Shown: in pieces, positions 17,469 through 27,259 of the stretch
How the letters are laid out: each line of letters opens with the position of its first letter
Position numbering within the stretch: position 1 is the first letter of the stretch
NCBI RefSeq assembly: GCF_004135405.1
Contig: NZ_CP035491.1
Coordinates: forward strand, 1,612,001-1,676,000
Length of the DNA: 64,000 nucleotides
From: Agromyces protaetiae
GTDB lineage: Bacteria; Actinomycetota; Actinomycetes; Actinomycetales; Microbacteriaceae
Reading direction: 5' to 3'
The notes under the pieces: generated by a model
The model's input: the letters and a program-made list of their open reading frames with translations, nothing else
The model's database searches: none
What the model was told of the DNA's origin: nothing
Translations under genes and position numbers: made by a program

Positions 17469-19458
17469 GTGACCGCCGCCACCCCAGACCACCAGCACCC
17501 GCCGCATGCGACCGGCACCGAGGCATCCGCCGTGCCCGCAGCAGCCCTCGACACCGAGACATCCGAACGCCTCGGCGCCGTGCGCACGCTCTGGCGTTTG
17601 AAGCCGTACGTCGGCCGCGCGCTGCCGCTCATCGTCGCGAGCATGGTCGCGGCGCTCGTCGCGCAGCTCATCTCGCTCACGATCCCGCAGGTGCTGCAGT
17701 CGATCGTCGACGGGCCGCTCGCGCACGGCGACCGCGAGGCGATCGTGCCGCTCGCGCTCCTCGTGTTCGGGCTCGGCGCGGCCGAGGCGGCGATGTTCGC
17801 GGTGCGCCGCTCGCTCGTCTTCGGGCCGACGACCCGCGTCGAGGCGCGCATGCGCAACGCGCTCTACGCGAAGCTGCAAGACCTGCCCGTGAGCTTCCAC
17901 GACCGCTGGCCGAGCGGCCAGCTGCTCTCGCGCGCCGTGAGCGATCTCGGCCTCATCCGCCGGTGGCTCGCGTTCGGGTTCGTGCTGCTCGTCGTGAACC
18001 TCGTCGTCATCGTCATCGGCGCAGTCATCCTCATCTCGATGAGCTGGCAGCTCGGGCTCGTCTACCTCGCGTGCGCGATCCCGCTGTGGATCGTGGGCTA
18101 CCGCTTCGAGGGGCGCTACTCCGAGGTGTCGCGCCGCAGCCAGGACCAGTCGGGCGACCTCGCGACGGCGGTCGAGGAGTCGGTGCACGGCATCCGCGTG
18201 CTGAAGGCGTTCGGGCGCGGCAAGCACGCGCTCGGCACGTTCCGCGCGCAGGCCGAGTCGCTGCGCTCGACCGAGATCGAGAAGGCACGCCTCGACGCGA
18301 ACATCTGGGTGTGGATCCTCGTCGTGCCCGCCGTCGCGCTCGCGATCTGCCTCGTGCTGGGCGTGTGGCTCGCCTCGCAGGGGCAGTTGAGCGTCGGGCA
18401 GCTCGTCGCGTTCTTCGCGACGGCGACGGTGCTCGCGTGGCCGGTCGAGTCGATCGGGTTCTTGCTCGCGTTCTCGCTCGACGCGCGCAACGCGACCGAC
18501 CGCTTCTTCGACATCCTCGACGAGGAGAACGCCGTCACCGACCCGGGCGCCCCCGCGAACTCGACCGTCCGACGGGCGAGCTCGCGTTCACGGGCGTGCA
18601 CTTCCGGTATCAAGACTCGCCCGACCGCTTCGGCGACCTCCTCGACGGCGTCGACCTCGTCGTGCGTCCAGGGGAGTCGATGGCGCTCGTCGGTCTCACG
18701 GGCAGCGGCAAGACGACCATGACCGCGCTCGCGACGCGGCTCTACGACGTCACGGCCGGTGCCGTGACGCTCGACGGGGTGGATGTCCGCGCGCTCACGC
18801 GCGAAGAGCTGCGGCGGCACATCGCCATGGCGTTCGAAGACGCGACGCTGTTCTCGGCGTCGGTGCGCGAGAACGTGCTGCTCGGACGCCCCGAGCTCGG
18901 GCGCGAGTTCGCCGACGCCGACCCCGCCGTCGCGGCCGAGGCCGAGCGTGTGCTCGACGAGGCGCTCCGCATCGCGCAGGCCGGGTTCGTGCACGACCTC
19001 CCCGACGGCGTCGACACGAAGGTCGGTGAAGAGGGCATGAGCCTTTCGGGCGGGCAACGCCAGCGGCTCGCGCTCGCGCGCGCCGTCGCGGCCAAGCCCG
19101 CCGTGCTCGTGCTCGACGACCCGCTGTCGGCGCTCGACGTCGACACCGAGGCGCGCGTCGAGGCCGAGCTCCGCACGGTGCTCGCCGACACGACCGCTCT
19201 CATCGTCGCGCACCGACCCTCGACCGTCACGCTCGCCGACCGGGTCGCGCTGCTCGAAGACGGACGCATCACGGCCGTCGGCACGCACTCCGAGCTCCTC
19301 CACGAATCGGAGCACTACCGGTTCGTCATCTCGAGCCTCGAAGACGAAGAGCGCAGGCAGGCGGGGCCGAGGCATCCATCGACCCCGAGGCATCCATCGA
19401 TTCCGAGGCATCCATCGACAGACCGCAGTTCGACGACCGGAAGGAGGCGCTGCGATGA
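17469..19458 (+). pseudogene. Heterodimeric ABC exporter, first half, two frameshifts (probably sequence errors)
   Basis: Six membrane segments fused to an ATPase, as in multidrug half-transporters. GTG 17469 follows GGAAGG. The frame breaks at the C run 18550-18554, between the membrane part and the ATPase, and again at the G run 19363-19366 near the C-terminus. One added base at each restores [19 protein letters not shown] and a tail with three EASID repeats ending at 19458, overlapping the next ATG (ATGA). The ATPase has Walker [10 protein letters not shown], signature LSGGQRQR and [12 protein letters not shown], where the usual Glu after Walker B is Asp. This degenerate site is typical of one half of heterodimeric exporters. 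Confidence 0.8.
19369..19422 (+). repeat. Three 18-bp repeats at the 3' end of the exporter gene
   Basis: Units at 19369, 19387 and 19405 each begin GAGGCATCCATCGA and would encode EASID followed by one variable residue in the corrected frame. Each contains GGCATCC, the reverse complement of the window-wide GGATGCC motif. Confidence 0.8.
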
Positions 19459-21263
19459 CGACCGTCACCGGTGTGCAGGGCGAAGAACGCCATGACTACT
19501 CGAAGGCCGAGTCGCGTGCGCTCCGCGCGCGGAGCCTGCGCCTGCTGGGGTCGCTGCTCACTCCCGTGCGGCGCCTGCTCTGGACGACGCTCGCGATCAT
19601 CGTCATCTCGACCGCGGCGCAGGTCGCGGGCCCGGCGCTCATCGCGTACGGCATCGACCAGGGCCTGCCCGCGCTCCTCGACCAGAACTGGTTCCCGGTC
19701 GCGTTCGCGGGGCTCGCGTACCTCGTCACGGGACTCGCGGGCGCGTTCCTCGTCGCGGGGTACATCCGTCTCGCGGCGCGCATCAGCCAGGCCGTGCTCA
19801 TCGACCTCCGCACGCGCGTGTTCCTCCACACGCAGAAGCTCTCGCTCGAGTTCCATGAGTCGTACACGTCGGGCCGTATCATCTCGCGCCAGACGAGCGA
19901 CCTCGACTCGATCCGCGAACTCCTCGACGAGGGCATCAACCAGCTCGTCCGGGGCGTGCTCTACATGGTGTTCACGGCGGCCGCGCTCGTGTGGCTCGAC
20001 TGGGTGTCGGGGCTCGTGCTCGTCGCGACGCTCGTGCCGCTCGCGCTCCTCACGCGCTGGTTCCAGGTGCGTTCGCAGCAGCTGTTCCGCCGGTCGAGGG
20101 TCGCGAGCGCGAAGCTCATCGTGCACTTCGTCGAGACGATGACGGGCATCCGTGCGGTGCAGGCGTTCCGCAAGGAGCGGCGCAACGAGCGCGAGTTCGG
20201 CGACCTCGTCGAGGACTACCGCGACGTCAACGCGCGCGTGCTCGGCCTCTTCGCGGTCTACAACCCCGCGCTCGCGCTCATCGGCAACACGGCCGTCGCG
20301 GTCGTGCTGCTCATCGGCGGGTTCCGGGTCGTCGACGGCGGCCTCGAGGTCGGCGTGCTGCTCGCGGCCGTGCTGTACACGAAGCGGTTCTTCGACCCCA
20401 TGGAAGAGCTCGCGATGTTCTACAACTCGTACCAGTCGGCCGCGAGCGCGCTCGAGAAGATCTCGGGCGTGCTCGAGGAGGAGCCGAGCGTGCCCGACCC
20501 GAAGCGCCCCGTCGACCTGTGGACGGCCGACGGGAACGTGCGGTTCGAGGGCGTCGAGTTCTCGTACACGGCCGACCGGCCGATCCTGCCGCACTTCGAC
20601 CTCGACCTGCCCGCGGGGCAGACGGTCGCGCTCGTGGGCTCGACGGGCGCCGGCAAATCGACCCTCGCGAAGCTCATCGCGCGCTTCTACGACCCGACAG
20701 GCGGGCGCGTGACGCTCGACGGCGTCGACCTGCGAGACCTGCACCCGAAAGACCTTCGGCGCGCGATCGTCATGGTCACGCAGGAGGCGTACCTCTTCTC
20801 GGGGTCGGTCGCCGACAACATCGCGCTCGGCCGGCCCGACGCGCCGATGGACGAGATCGTGCGGGCCGCGAAGGCGGTCGGCGCGCACGAGTTCATCGAG
20901 GGGCTCCCGAACGGGTACGACACCGACGTGAACAAGCGCGGCGGGCGCGTGAGCGCGGGGCAACGGCAGTTGATCTCGTTCGCGCGCGCGTTCCTCGCGA
21001 ACCCCGCGGTGCTGATCCTCGACGAAGCCACGTCGTCGCTCGACATCCCGAGCGAGCGCGCCGTGCAAGAGGGGCTGCAGTCGCTCCTCGCGGGCCGCAC
21101 GGCCGTCATCATCGCGCACCGCCTCTCGACGGTCGCGATCGCCGACCGCGTGCTCGTCATGGAGCACGGCCGCGTCGTCGAAGACGGCTCGCCCGCCTCG
21201 CTCATCGCGGGCACGGGCCGCTTCGCGTCGCTCCACGCGGCGTGGCGCGATTCGCTCGTGTAG
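19455..21263 (+). CDS. Heterodimeric ABC exporter, second half (membrane plus ATPase)
   Basis: A 602-residue half-transporter. Six membrane segments lie within about residues 35-330 and the ATPase within about 365-600: Walker [11 protein letters not shown]-loop [10 protein letters not shown], a signature-like VSAGQRQL, Walker [11 protein letters not shown] with an intact catalytic Glu, and switch IAHRLST. Together with the preceding gene this makes a BmrCD/EfrCD-like heterodimer with one canonical and one degenerate ATP site. The substrate could be drugs, lipids or a peptide. The ATG overlaps the corrected stop of the upstream gene. A nested hairpin follows before the converging decarboxylase. 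Confidence 0.93.
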   Translation: MTTVTGVQGEERHDYSKAESRALRARSLRLLGSLLTPVRRLLWTTLAIIVISTAAQVAGPALIAYGIDQGLPALLDQNWFPVAFAGLAYLVTGLAGAFLVAGYIRLAARISQAVLIDLRTRVFLHTQKLSLEFHESYTSGRIISRQTSDLDSIRELLDEGINQLVRGVLYMVFTAAALVWLDWVSGLVLVATLVPLALLTRWFQVRSQQLFRRSRVASAKLIVHFVETMTGIRAVQAFRKERRNEREFGDLVEDYRDVNARVLGLFAVYNPALALIGNTAVAVVLLIGGFRVVDGGLEVGVLLAAVLYTKRFFDPMEELAMFYNSYQSAASALEKISGVLEEEPSVPDPKRPVDLWTADGNVRFEGVEFSYTADRPILPHFDLDLPAGQTVALVGSTGAGKSTLAKLIARFYDPTGGRVTLDGVDLRDLHPKDLRRAIVMVTQEAYLFSGSVADNIALGRPDAPMDEIVRAAKAVGAHEFIEGLPNGYDTDVNKRGGRVSAGQRQLISFARAFLANPAVLILDEATSSLDIPSERAVQEGLQSLLAGRTAVIIAHRLSTVAIADRVLVMEHGRVVEDGSPASLIAGTGRFASLHAAWRDSLV

Positions 21264-21314
21264 CGAGCGCGCGAGCGCACGCCCGCCTGTTCTCGCCTGC
21301 CCCACGCCCTTGCG

Positions 21315-21385
21315 CCGCTTCCGCAGGACTGCGCCCGTTCACCGGGCGCAGCGCTGCGTACCTGGCGCAGAGACGGGGGAAGCGG
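21315..21385. terminator. Nested inverted repeats between converging genes
   Basis: Inner stem CTGCGCCCG/CGGGCGCAG (21329-21337/21343-21351) with a 5-base loop, and outer stem CCGCTTCC/GGAAGCGG (21315-21322/21378-21385). It is placed between the stops at 21263 (plus) and 21401 (minus), so it could terminate both. Confidence 0.55.
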
Positions 21386-21400
21386 AAACCTAGCGACAGC

Positions 21401-22708
21401 TCAGCCCGGCACGACGACCACCGGCGTCGGCGCGATCCCGTTGAACCCCGTCGCCGTCGCCCACGTGTACGCGCCCATCATCGGGCTCACGAGCACGTCG
21501 CCGATGCGGAGCTCGGGCAGCACGACGCCGCGGGCGACGACGTCGAGGCTGTCGCACGTCGGCCCCGCGAGCGTCACCGGGCGGCGGAGCCGCGCCCGCA
21601 GCCGCCGCTCGACCCGCGCCCGTTCGGGCTCGGGTGCGGGCTGCGCGTCGAGTTCGGCGAGGGCGAAGACGAGCGGATGCGTCTGCTCGCTCGGGATGTT
21701 CGAGTACGACCCGTAGACGCCGTCGTCGAGATACGCCCACGGCCCGTCGGCGCGCTCCGTCGTGCCGACGACGCGCGTGACGGCGAGCATCGAAGGGGCG
21801 GCGACGAACCGGCCGGGCTCGAGAAGGATGCGGTAGCGGGCTGGCGCGCCATCGAGGGCGTCGCGGATGCCTCGGGCGAGATCCTCGAACGCCGGGACGC
21901 GTTCGTCGTACGCGACGGGGAACCCGCCGCCGAGGTCGAGCGTGTCGAAGCGGATCCCGTGCTCGCGCTCGAGCCGGCGCATGAGCGAGAGGGTGCGGCG
22001 GATCGCGCGCGCGAACGGGTCGGCCGAGACGGTCTGGCTGCCGACGTGGAAGCTGAACCCCGCGACGCGGAGGCCGACGCGCACGCAGTGCCCGACGAGG
22101 TCGCCCGCGGTCTCCGGGGAGACGCCGAACTTCGACGACAGGTCGACCGTGACATCCGGGTTCGGGAACGACAGCCGCACGAGCACCGAGACGTCCGCCG
22201 CAAGCCCGCGGAACTTGTCGATCTCGCTGTGGCTGTCGACGACGAATGTGCGGATGCCGCGCAGGTACGCGCCCGTGATCTCGGCGACGGTCTTCACGGG
22301 GTGGGTGTGGATGCACCGCTCGATCGCGACGCCCTCGCGTTCGAGGAGGTCGATCTCGCCGCGCGAGGCGACCTCGAAGCTCGCGCCGAAGGCGTCGACC
22401 GCGCGGATGACGGCGGGGTGGGGGAGCGACTTCGTCGCGAAGTGGATCTGCGCGCCCGGCAACTCGCGCCGGAGCGCGAGGAGTTGCGTCGTGACGCGGT
22501 CGACGTCGAGCACGAGGAGCGGGCTGCCGTGCTCGCGCACGAGGCGCGCGAGGCGGATGCGCGCGGCGTACTCGGCGAGGTCGCGGCGCACCTCCTCGCG
22601 ATGCATCCGGTCGACCGCTGCGTCGGGGTCGAAGCGGGAGGCGGCGTTCGGTCGCGGGGCTGCGCGATGGATGACTCGGCGCGCCCGTTCGGCGATCGTG
22701 GTGCTCAT
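21401..22708 (-). CDS. Type III PLP-dependent decarboxylase (ornithine/diaminopimelate decarboxylase family)
   Basis: A 435-residue fold III decarboxylase. The PLP lysine sits in FATKSLPHP (about residue 94); HVGSQ, DLGGGFP and LEPGR bind the cofactor phosphate and ring. GPTCDSLD near residue 390 carries the active-site Cys-Asp, and GAYTWATATGFNG is near the C-terminus. This GPTCDS form is typical of ornithine/lysine decarboxylases making polyamines rather than DapF-pathway LysA. Its ATG overlaps the stop of a membrane-protein gene, so the two are coupled. The substrate is inferred from the motif only. Confidence 0.85.
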   Translation of the reverse strand: MSTTIAERARRVIHRAAPRPNAASRFDPDAAVDRMHREEVRRDLAEYAARIRLARLVREHGSPLLVLDVDRVTTQLLALRRELPGAQIHFATKSLPHPAVIRAVDAFGASFEVASRGEIDLLEREGVAIERCIHTHPVKTVAEITGAYLRGIRTFVVDSHSEIDKFRGLAADVSVLVRLSFPNPDVTVDLSSKFGVSPETAGDLVGHCVRVGLRVAGFSFHVGSQTVSADPFARAIRRTLSLMRRLEREHGIRFDTLDLGGGFPVAYDERVPAFEDLARGIRDALDGAPARYRILLEPGRFVAAPSMLAVTRVVGTTERADGPWAYLDDGVYGSYSNIPSEQTHPLVFALAELDAQPAPEPERARVERRLRARLRRPVTLAGPTCDSLDVVARGVVLPELRIGDVLVSPMMGAYTWATATGFNGIAPTPVVVVPG

Positions 22709-23298
22709 CGGACTGCCCTCTCCCTGAAGTGCGGCTTCCGGACGCGCTCGGCGGTGCTCCCGGCGGCGATGTCGCGGGCCGGGACATCCGCCCTACCGTC
22801 GGGCAGGATGACGCGACGTCCGATCTCGAGCGACACGATCGCGACGGTGTAGAACACGGCGTCGGCGGCGAGTTTGCCGGCGATCCACGCGAGCGGCGTC
22901 GGGCCCCACAGCATCGACGCGCCCCACAGCGCGAGGGGCCGTACGACGACGGTGTCGACGATCTCGGCGGCGCCGAACTCGGCGGCGACCGAGCGCGCCG
23001 TGAGCCACGTCGTCGCCCACGCGCGCCGGGCGCGGGCGCCGTGCCCGTCGCGCCCGTCACGCCCGATGATCGCGCGGACGCGGGCGGATGTCGCGTGGCC
23101 GCGCGCCGCCCGCGCGACGACGACCGAGTAGTAGCCGACGCTCTCGCCGAGCGCTCCCGCGATCGCCGCGACGGCGAGCGATCCGGATGCCTCGTACGCG
23201 ACCCATGCGGCCGTGACGGCCGCGACCGTGCCGAGCACCTCGAGCGGCAGGTAGCGCGCCGCCCAGCCCAGCATCTTCGCCCGCACGATCGTCGACAT
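22705..23298 (-). CDS. Membrane protein of unknown function coupled to the PLP decarboxylase
   Basis: A 197-residue protein starting at ATG 23298. About four to five membrane segments (residues 17-33, 38-60, 105-130, 135-160) are separated by a basic stretch with many Arg and Ala. The stop overlaps the decarboxylase ATG, implying a shared function such as product or substrate handling. No family is recognised. A divergent 236-base gap separates it from the response regulator. Confidence 0.7.
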   Translation of the reverse strand: MSTIVRAKMLGWAARYLPLEVLGTVAAVTAAWVAYEASGSLAVAAIAGALGESVGYYSVVVARAARGHATSARVRAIIGRDGRDGHGARARRAWATTWLTARSVAAEFGAAEIVDTVVVRPLALWGASMLWGPTPLAWIAGKLAADAVFYTVAIVSLEIGRRVILPDGRADVPARDIAAGSTAERVRKPHFRERAVR

Positions 23299-23422
23299 GG
23301 CCACGATCCTCGTGGGGGCGGGGTTCGCCCGCGTCGGTGCCGCCACCCCGACGGAGTCGGGGGAGTCACTGAACGCGCCGCCGAACGCCCCCACCCGGCG
23401 AACGGTCGCAGATTGCGGGTTT

Positions 23423-23440
23423 GTCCCCCGAATTGGGGAC
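23423..23440. promoter_or_regulatory. Inverted repeat in the divergent promoter region
   Basis: GTCCCC-CGAATT-GGGGAC is a perfect 6-base dyad with a palindromic AATT centre, about 95 bases before the response-regulator ATG and 125 bases before the membrane-protein gene. It is a candidate operator for the NarL-type regulator; no experimental link is known. Confidence 0.4.
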
Positions 23441-23534
23441 GACGGGCGCGCGACCGGCGGCGGTACGTTCACCGTGAGGCGGGCTTCCGTCTCGAAAGCC
23501 CACGCGCGCCGCCAGGCGCGGAGACGGAGGGGCG

Positions 23535-24203
23535 ATGCAGGAGACCGGCGAGGCCCCGCTCCGGGTCGCGGTCGCCGACGACGCGCTCCTGCTCCGCGAA
23601 GGCATCCAGAAGGTGCTCGAAGGCGGCGGCATCGAGGTCGTCGCGGCCGTCGGCACGGGCGTCGAACTCATCGAGGTCGTCAAGCAGGGCGGGCTCGACG
23701 CGGCGGTCCTCGACATCCGGATGCCCCCGAGCCACACCGACGAAGGCGTCGTCGCGCTCGAACAGCTGCGCGCGTCGGGCTCGACGATCGGCATCCTCCT
23801 CCTCTCGATGTACGCGACGCCCGAGTACGCCGTGCGCGTCATGGGGGCCGGCAGCGGCACGGGCTACCTCCTGAAAGAACGCGTCTCCGAACCGCAGACC
23901 CTCGTGCGCGCCGTGCAGACGGTCGCATCGGGCGGCTCGGTCGTCGACCCCGAGGTCGTCGAGCAACTCGTCCACCGAACGCGCGCCGACGACCCGCTCG
24001 CCCGCCTCACCGACCGCGAGCGCTCCGTGCTCGAACTCATGGCCCAGGGCTACTCGAACGGCGGCATCGCCCAGACCCTCTTCCTCGGCCTCAAGACCGT
24101 CGAGACGCACGTGCGGAGCATCCTGCAGAAACTCGACCTCGAGGAGTCGCCCGAACACCACCGCCGGGTGCTCGCGGTGCTCATGCTCCTCGGCGAGCGG
24201 TGA
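23535..24203 (+). CDS. NarL/LuxR-family response regulator
   Basis: A 222-residue regulator. The receiver domain (about 11-130) has the phospho-acceptor Asp in AVLDIRMPP, the acidic pair VADDALLLREG and the Lys of YLLKERV. The C-terminal LuxR-type helix-turn-helix (about 155-215) contains LTDRERSVLELMAQGYSN and LKTVETHVRSILQKL. The GTG of the sensor kinase overlaps its stop, so the pair is one operon with the regulator first. AGGGG precedes the ATG. Target genes are unknown; the divergent decarboxylase operon is a candidate. Confidence 0.93.
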   Translation: MQETGEAPLRVAVADDALLLREGIQKVLEGGGIEVVAAVGTGVELIEVVKQGGLDAAVLDIRMPPSHTDEGVVALEQLRASGSTIGILLLSMYATPEYAVRVMGAGSGTGYLLKERVSEPQTLVRAVQTVASGGSVVDPEVVEQLVHRTRADDPLARLTDRERSVLELMAQGYSNGGIAQTLFLGLKTVETHVRSILQKLDLEESPEHHRRVLAVLMLLGER

Positions 24204-26020
24204 CCGACTCCGCGATCGCCACGCCCGGCCGGACCGGCCGGATCGCACGGCGCGCGATCATCCTCGCCGTCCTGGTCGCGATCAGCCTCACGATGGAGAT
24301 CTCGGGGTTCATCGCGACGCCCGCCGCCGAGCGCGAAGAGGTGTCGTACACGACGATCCACGCGATCGTGCCCATCGTGTTCGCCGTGTGCGCGGCCGTC
24401 GCGTGGGCGATCGGGCCGACGCCGCTGCCGGCGCGGCTCATGGCCGCGATCGTCGTGCTGTGGATCCCGCAGCCGATCTACGCCGTCATCGGCGATATCG
24501 GATGGCTCTGGCCCATCGTGCGCGGCATCGACCTCTGGTGGGCAGTCGCCGCAGGCATCCTCGTGCTCGTCTACCCGCGCGGGTGGCTCGCCGACCGGGC
24601 CGACCGCATCTTCGTCCGGATCGCCTACGTCGCGACGTTCGTGAACCTCGTCGCCGTGCTGCTCCTCGCCGGACCCGGAGAGAACACGTGCGACTGCGTC
24701 GCGAACCCCTACCGGATCGCCGACCTGCCGTGGCTGTTCGACCTCATCGACAATCTCTACCGGTTCGTGGGCGTGACCCTGCTCCTGATCTTCGCGGTCC
24801 GGCTGCTCGTGCGGTGGGTGCGGGGGAGCGTGCCCGCCCGTGCCGTCGCGTTCACGATGCCCGTGGCGATCCTCGCGTGGGCGCTCGCCGCCGCCGCCGA
24901 GACCCTGAGCTACGCGGCCGACACGACGAGCGACCTCGTCATCCGCACGGTCTCCCTCCTCGGCATCGCATCGATCCCCGTCAGCTTCGTCGCGGGCATC
25001 TCGCACACCCGCGCGCTCCGCGCCCGCGTCGCCGACCTCATGAAGATCACGCGTGAGGGCGCCGACCGGGCGGTGTGGGCGGCCTCGCTCGCCGAGACCC
25101 TCCGCGACGACTCCGTGAGCGTCTACTGGTGGGACGACGAGCGCGGCCGGTACTACGACGCGGCGGGCGAGCCCGTCGACGCGGGCCACGCAGACCCGCG
25201 CGGCAGCCACAGCATGCTGCCCGTCACAGCGCCGTCGGGGGCGCCCATCGCACTCATCCGCCACGACCGCGTGCTGACCGACAACATGCGCCTCCTCGAC
25301 GGCGTCTCGAGCGCCCTCCGGCTCTCGGTGGACAACGGGCGGCTCCGCTCAGAGGTCGAACGGACGCTCGAGCACGTCCGCCAGTCGCGCCAGCGCATCC
25401 TCGAGGCGGGCATCGAGGCGCGCCGCCGCATCGAGCGGAACCTCCACGACGGCGCGCAGCAGCGGTTCGTCGCGCTCGGGATGCATCTGCGGCTCGCCGC
25501 CGACCGGGCCGCCGCCCTCGGCGACGCCGACCTCGCGGCCGAGCTCGAGGGCGCGATCGTGCAACTCTCGGCGGGCCTCAAAGAGCTCCGCGAGCTCGCC
25601 CACGGCATCCACCCGAGCCTGCTCTCGCAGGGCGGGCTCGCGCTCGCCGTCCCCGAGCTCGCGGGTCGCTGCCCCGTGCCGGTCGAGGTCGACGTGCAGG
25701 CCGAAGGGCGCCTGCCCGAGATCGTCGAGTCGACGTCGTACTTCGTGATCGCCGAACTCCTCGCGAACATCGCCAAGCACTCGGGCGCGACGCGGGCGTG
25801 GGTGCGCGCGCACGTCGACGACGGGCGGTTCGAGTTCAGCGTGCGCGACAACGGGTCGGGCGGGGTGTCGCTCGAGGGCGGGTCGGGCATGGTCGGCCTC
25901 GTCGACCGCGTCGACGCCGTCGACGGCACGATCGAGCTCGAGAGTCCGCCGGGCGCGGGCACGACCGTGGTCGTTCGGGTGCCGATCACGGCGTCCGAGC
26001 GCGAGCAGCAGCACGTGTGA
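24200..26020 (+). CDS. Membrane sensor histidine kinase (NarL partner type)
   Basis: A 606-residue kinase starting at GTG 24200. About seven or eight membrane segments fill residues 12-270, and a short cysteine pair (CDC near residue 160) lies between two of them. A linker follows, then the HisKA_3 dimerisation domain with phospho-acceptor His in IERNLHDGAQQRF (about residue 415), then the HATPase domain with LLANIAKHSGA, DNGSGG and a C-terminal GAGTTVVVRVP. This layout matches LiaS/DesK-like kinases of actinobacteria with multi-helix sensors. The stimulus is unknown. A repeat array follows the stop. Confidence 0.92.
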   Translation: MTDSAIATPGRTGRIARRAIILAVLVAISLTMEISGFIATPAAEREEVSYTTIHAIVPIVFAVCAAVAWAIGPTPLPARLMAAIVVLWIPQPIYAVIGDIGWLWPIVRGIDLWWAVAAGILVLVYPRGWLADRADRIFVRIAYVATFVNLVAVLLLAGPGENTCDCVANPYRIADLPWLFDLIDNLYRFVGVTLLLIFAVRLLVRWVRGSVPARAVAFTMPVAILAWALAAAAETLSYAADTTSDLVIRTVSLLGIASIPVSFVAGISHTRALRARVADLMKITREGADRAVWAASLAETLRDDSVSVYWWDDERGRYYDAAGEPVDAGHADPRGSHSMLPVTAPSGAPIALIRHDRVLTDNMRLLDGVSSALRLSVDNGRLRSEVERTLEHVRQSRQRILEAGIEARRRIERNLHDGAQQRFVALGMHLRLAADRAAALGDADLAAELEGAIVQLSAGLKELRELAHGIHPSLLSQGGLALAVPELAGRCPVPVEVDVQAEGRLPEIVESTSYFVIAELLANIAKHSGATRAWVRAHVDDGRFEFSVRDNGSGGVSLEGGSGMVGLVDRVDAVDGTIELESPPGAGTTVVVRVPITASEREQQHV

Positions 26021-26117
26021 GCTCCGCGCCATCCTGCACCCCGCCCCCTGCTCACGAGCGCACCTCTCCCACCAGCCACCCCGCCCACCAGTGAACCCCG
26101 CCCACCAGCCACCCCGG

Positions 26118-26238
26118 GTTTGTCGGACATTGGGCGCTTTGTCGGACGTGGCTGTCGAAACTTGTCCGACAAACCCGCGTATGTCCGACAAACCCGCGTA
26201 TGTCCGACAAACCCGCGTATGTCCGACGAACCCGCGTT
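26118..26238. repeat. Direct and inverted TGTCCGAC repeats
   Basis: Four tandem 19-bp copies of TGTCCGACAAACCCGCGTA (26163, 26182, 26201, 26220; the last with two changes) follow two inverted copies of the core TTTGTCGGAC near 26118 and 26136. The array lies between converging genes. The same core forms the hairpins at 38457-38528. It looks like an extragenic palindromic repeat family rather than a CRISPR, since there are no spacers. Confidence 0.85.
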
Positions 26239-26273
26239 TGCCCGACCCCGGTGCGGCGGAGGGGGCGGCGCGG

Positions 26274-26630
26274 TCAGGGACGCCAGCGGCACGCCGCGAG
26301 ATCGATGCGGTATCCGTCGTCGTTGTCGGCCGCGAGCAGGGGAGTGCCCTCGCGCTCGTAGTGCGCGCGTGCGCGCTCGGCGTGGCCCGCAGGCGGCCGG
26401 CCGCCCGCGCGGACGACACGCCACCACGGGACATCCGCCCCGTACCGCGCCATCGTCTGCCCGACCGCGCGCGCTCCGCGCGACCCGAGGAGCGTCGCGA
26501 CGTCGCCGTAGGTCGCAACCCGACCCGGCGGGATGTCGGCGACGACCGCGAGCACGGCCTCGACGAAACCGCCGACGAACTCATCGCCGCGGCCGCGGTC
26601 GGCGCTGCGTTCGGCGTCGGCGGGAGTCAT
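26274..26630 (-). CDS. Alkyltransferase-like (ATL/MGMT-fold) DNA repair protein
   Basis: A 118-residue protein matching the C-terminal DNA-binding domain of O6-alkylguanine-DNA alkyltransferase: VADIPPGRVATYGDVA (about 29-44) and the recognition-helix segment GARAVGQTMAR. In place of the PCHRV active site it has PWWRVVRAGG, with Trp where MGMT has the acceptor Cys, so it cannot accept an alkyl group. Such ATL proteins bind O6-alkylguanine and hand it to nucleotide-excision repair. ATL usually shows PWHR; here the His is also Trp. It starts at ATG 26630, 10 bases after the preceding gene. Confidence 0.85.
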   Translation of the reverse strand: MTPADAERSADRGRGDEFVGGFVEAVLAVVADIPPGRVATYGDVATLLGSRGARAVGQTMARYGADVPWWRVVRAGGRPPAGHAERARAHYEREGTPLLAADNDDGYRIDLAACRWRP

Positions 26631-26640
26631 CCGCCCGTTC

Positions 26641-27093
26641 TCAGAGTTCGAGTGCGCCGATGACGTCGCCGTAGGCGGTCTCGCCGACATCTTTGAAGCC
26701 GATGCGATGGAAGAACTCGCCGGGGCCTTCGTCGCCCGGCTCCCACAGCACCGTGATGCGGTCGAAGCCGCGGCGCTTGGCCTCTTCGGCGAGGGCGGTC
26801 GCGAGGAAGCGGCCGACGCCCTGGCCCTGGATCTCCGCGTCGACATTGATGCGCCAGATGCACGCGCGGAAGAAGTCGTGCTCGTTCTCGGGGTCGAAAT
26901 TGCCGTGGATGAAGCCGACGACGCGGTCGTCGAGCAGGGCGACGCGCTGCCACGCGGTGATGGGGTTCACGACCGACGACTCGGCCGAATAGGTCACCGG
27001 GGCGATGAACGCCTCTTGGCCGGGCTTGAGCGACAACTGGTTGGCAGCGACGATCGTGGACGCGGACAGGTCTTCGAGTCGGAGGTCAGCCAT
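26641..27093 (-). CDS. GNAT-family N-acetyltransferase
   Basis: A 150-residue acetyltransferase. The acetyl-CoA loop is in INVDAEIQGQGVGRFL (about 80-95, R/Q-x-x-G-x-G/A), with the C-terminal FFHRIGFKDVGETAYG typical of the family. The substrate is unknown. The ATG at 27093 follows a TAGCCT box by 7 bases and has no ribosome binding site, so the transcript is probably leaderless. It is followed by the ATL gene 10 bases later, and the two are likely co-transcribed. Confidence 0.85.
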   Translation of the reverse strand: MADLRLEDLSASTIVAANQLSLKPGQEAFIAPVTYSAESSVVNPITAWQRVALLDDRVVGFIHGNFDPENEHDFFRACIWRINVDAEIQGQGVGRFLATALAEEAKRRGFDRITVLWEPGDEGPGEFFHRIGFKDVGETAYGDVIGALEL

Positions 27094-27100
27094 GCACGTC

Positions 27101-27106
27101 AGGCTA
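27101..27106 (-). promoter_or_regulatory. Candidate -10 element for the GNAT gene (leaderless)
   Basis: On the minus strand TAGCCT is followed by 7 bases and the ATG at 27093. Confidence 0.42.
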
Positions 27107-27259
27107 ACCCGACCGGGGGACATCCGGCCATCCCCAGTCCGCAGCGAATCTCTCGATGTCGAGATATCAGCGTGACGCGCTAAGCTGGAAGACGGTGCGA
27201 AACGGCACCTCACGAGACTTCCTCACACTCCCCGTTCGCAATTCCGAAGGAGAATCTCC

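Noticed and set aside
19387-19495. [18 protein letters not shown] tail of the first exporter protein
   Set aside because: Product of the frameshift at 19363-19366; the corrected frame gives EASID repeats and a coupled stop.
26163-26238. Possible CRISPR array
   Set aside because: The 19-bp repeats are adjacent with no spacers, and there are no cas genes nearby.
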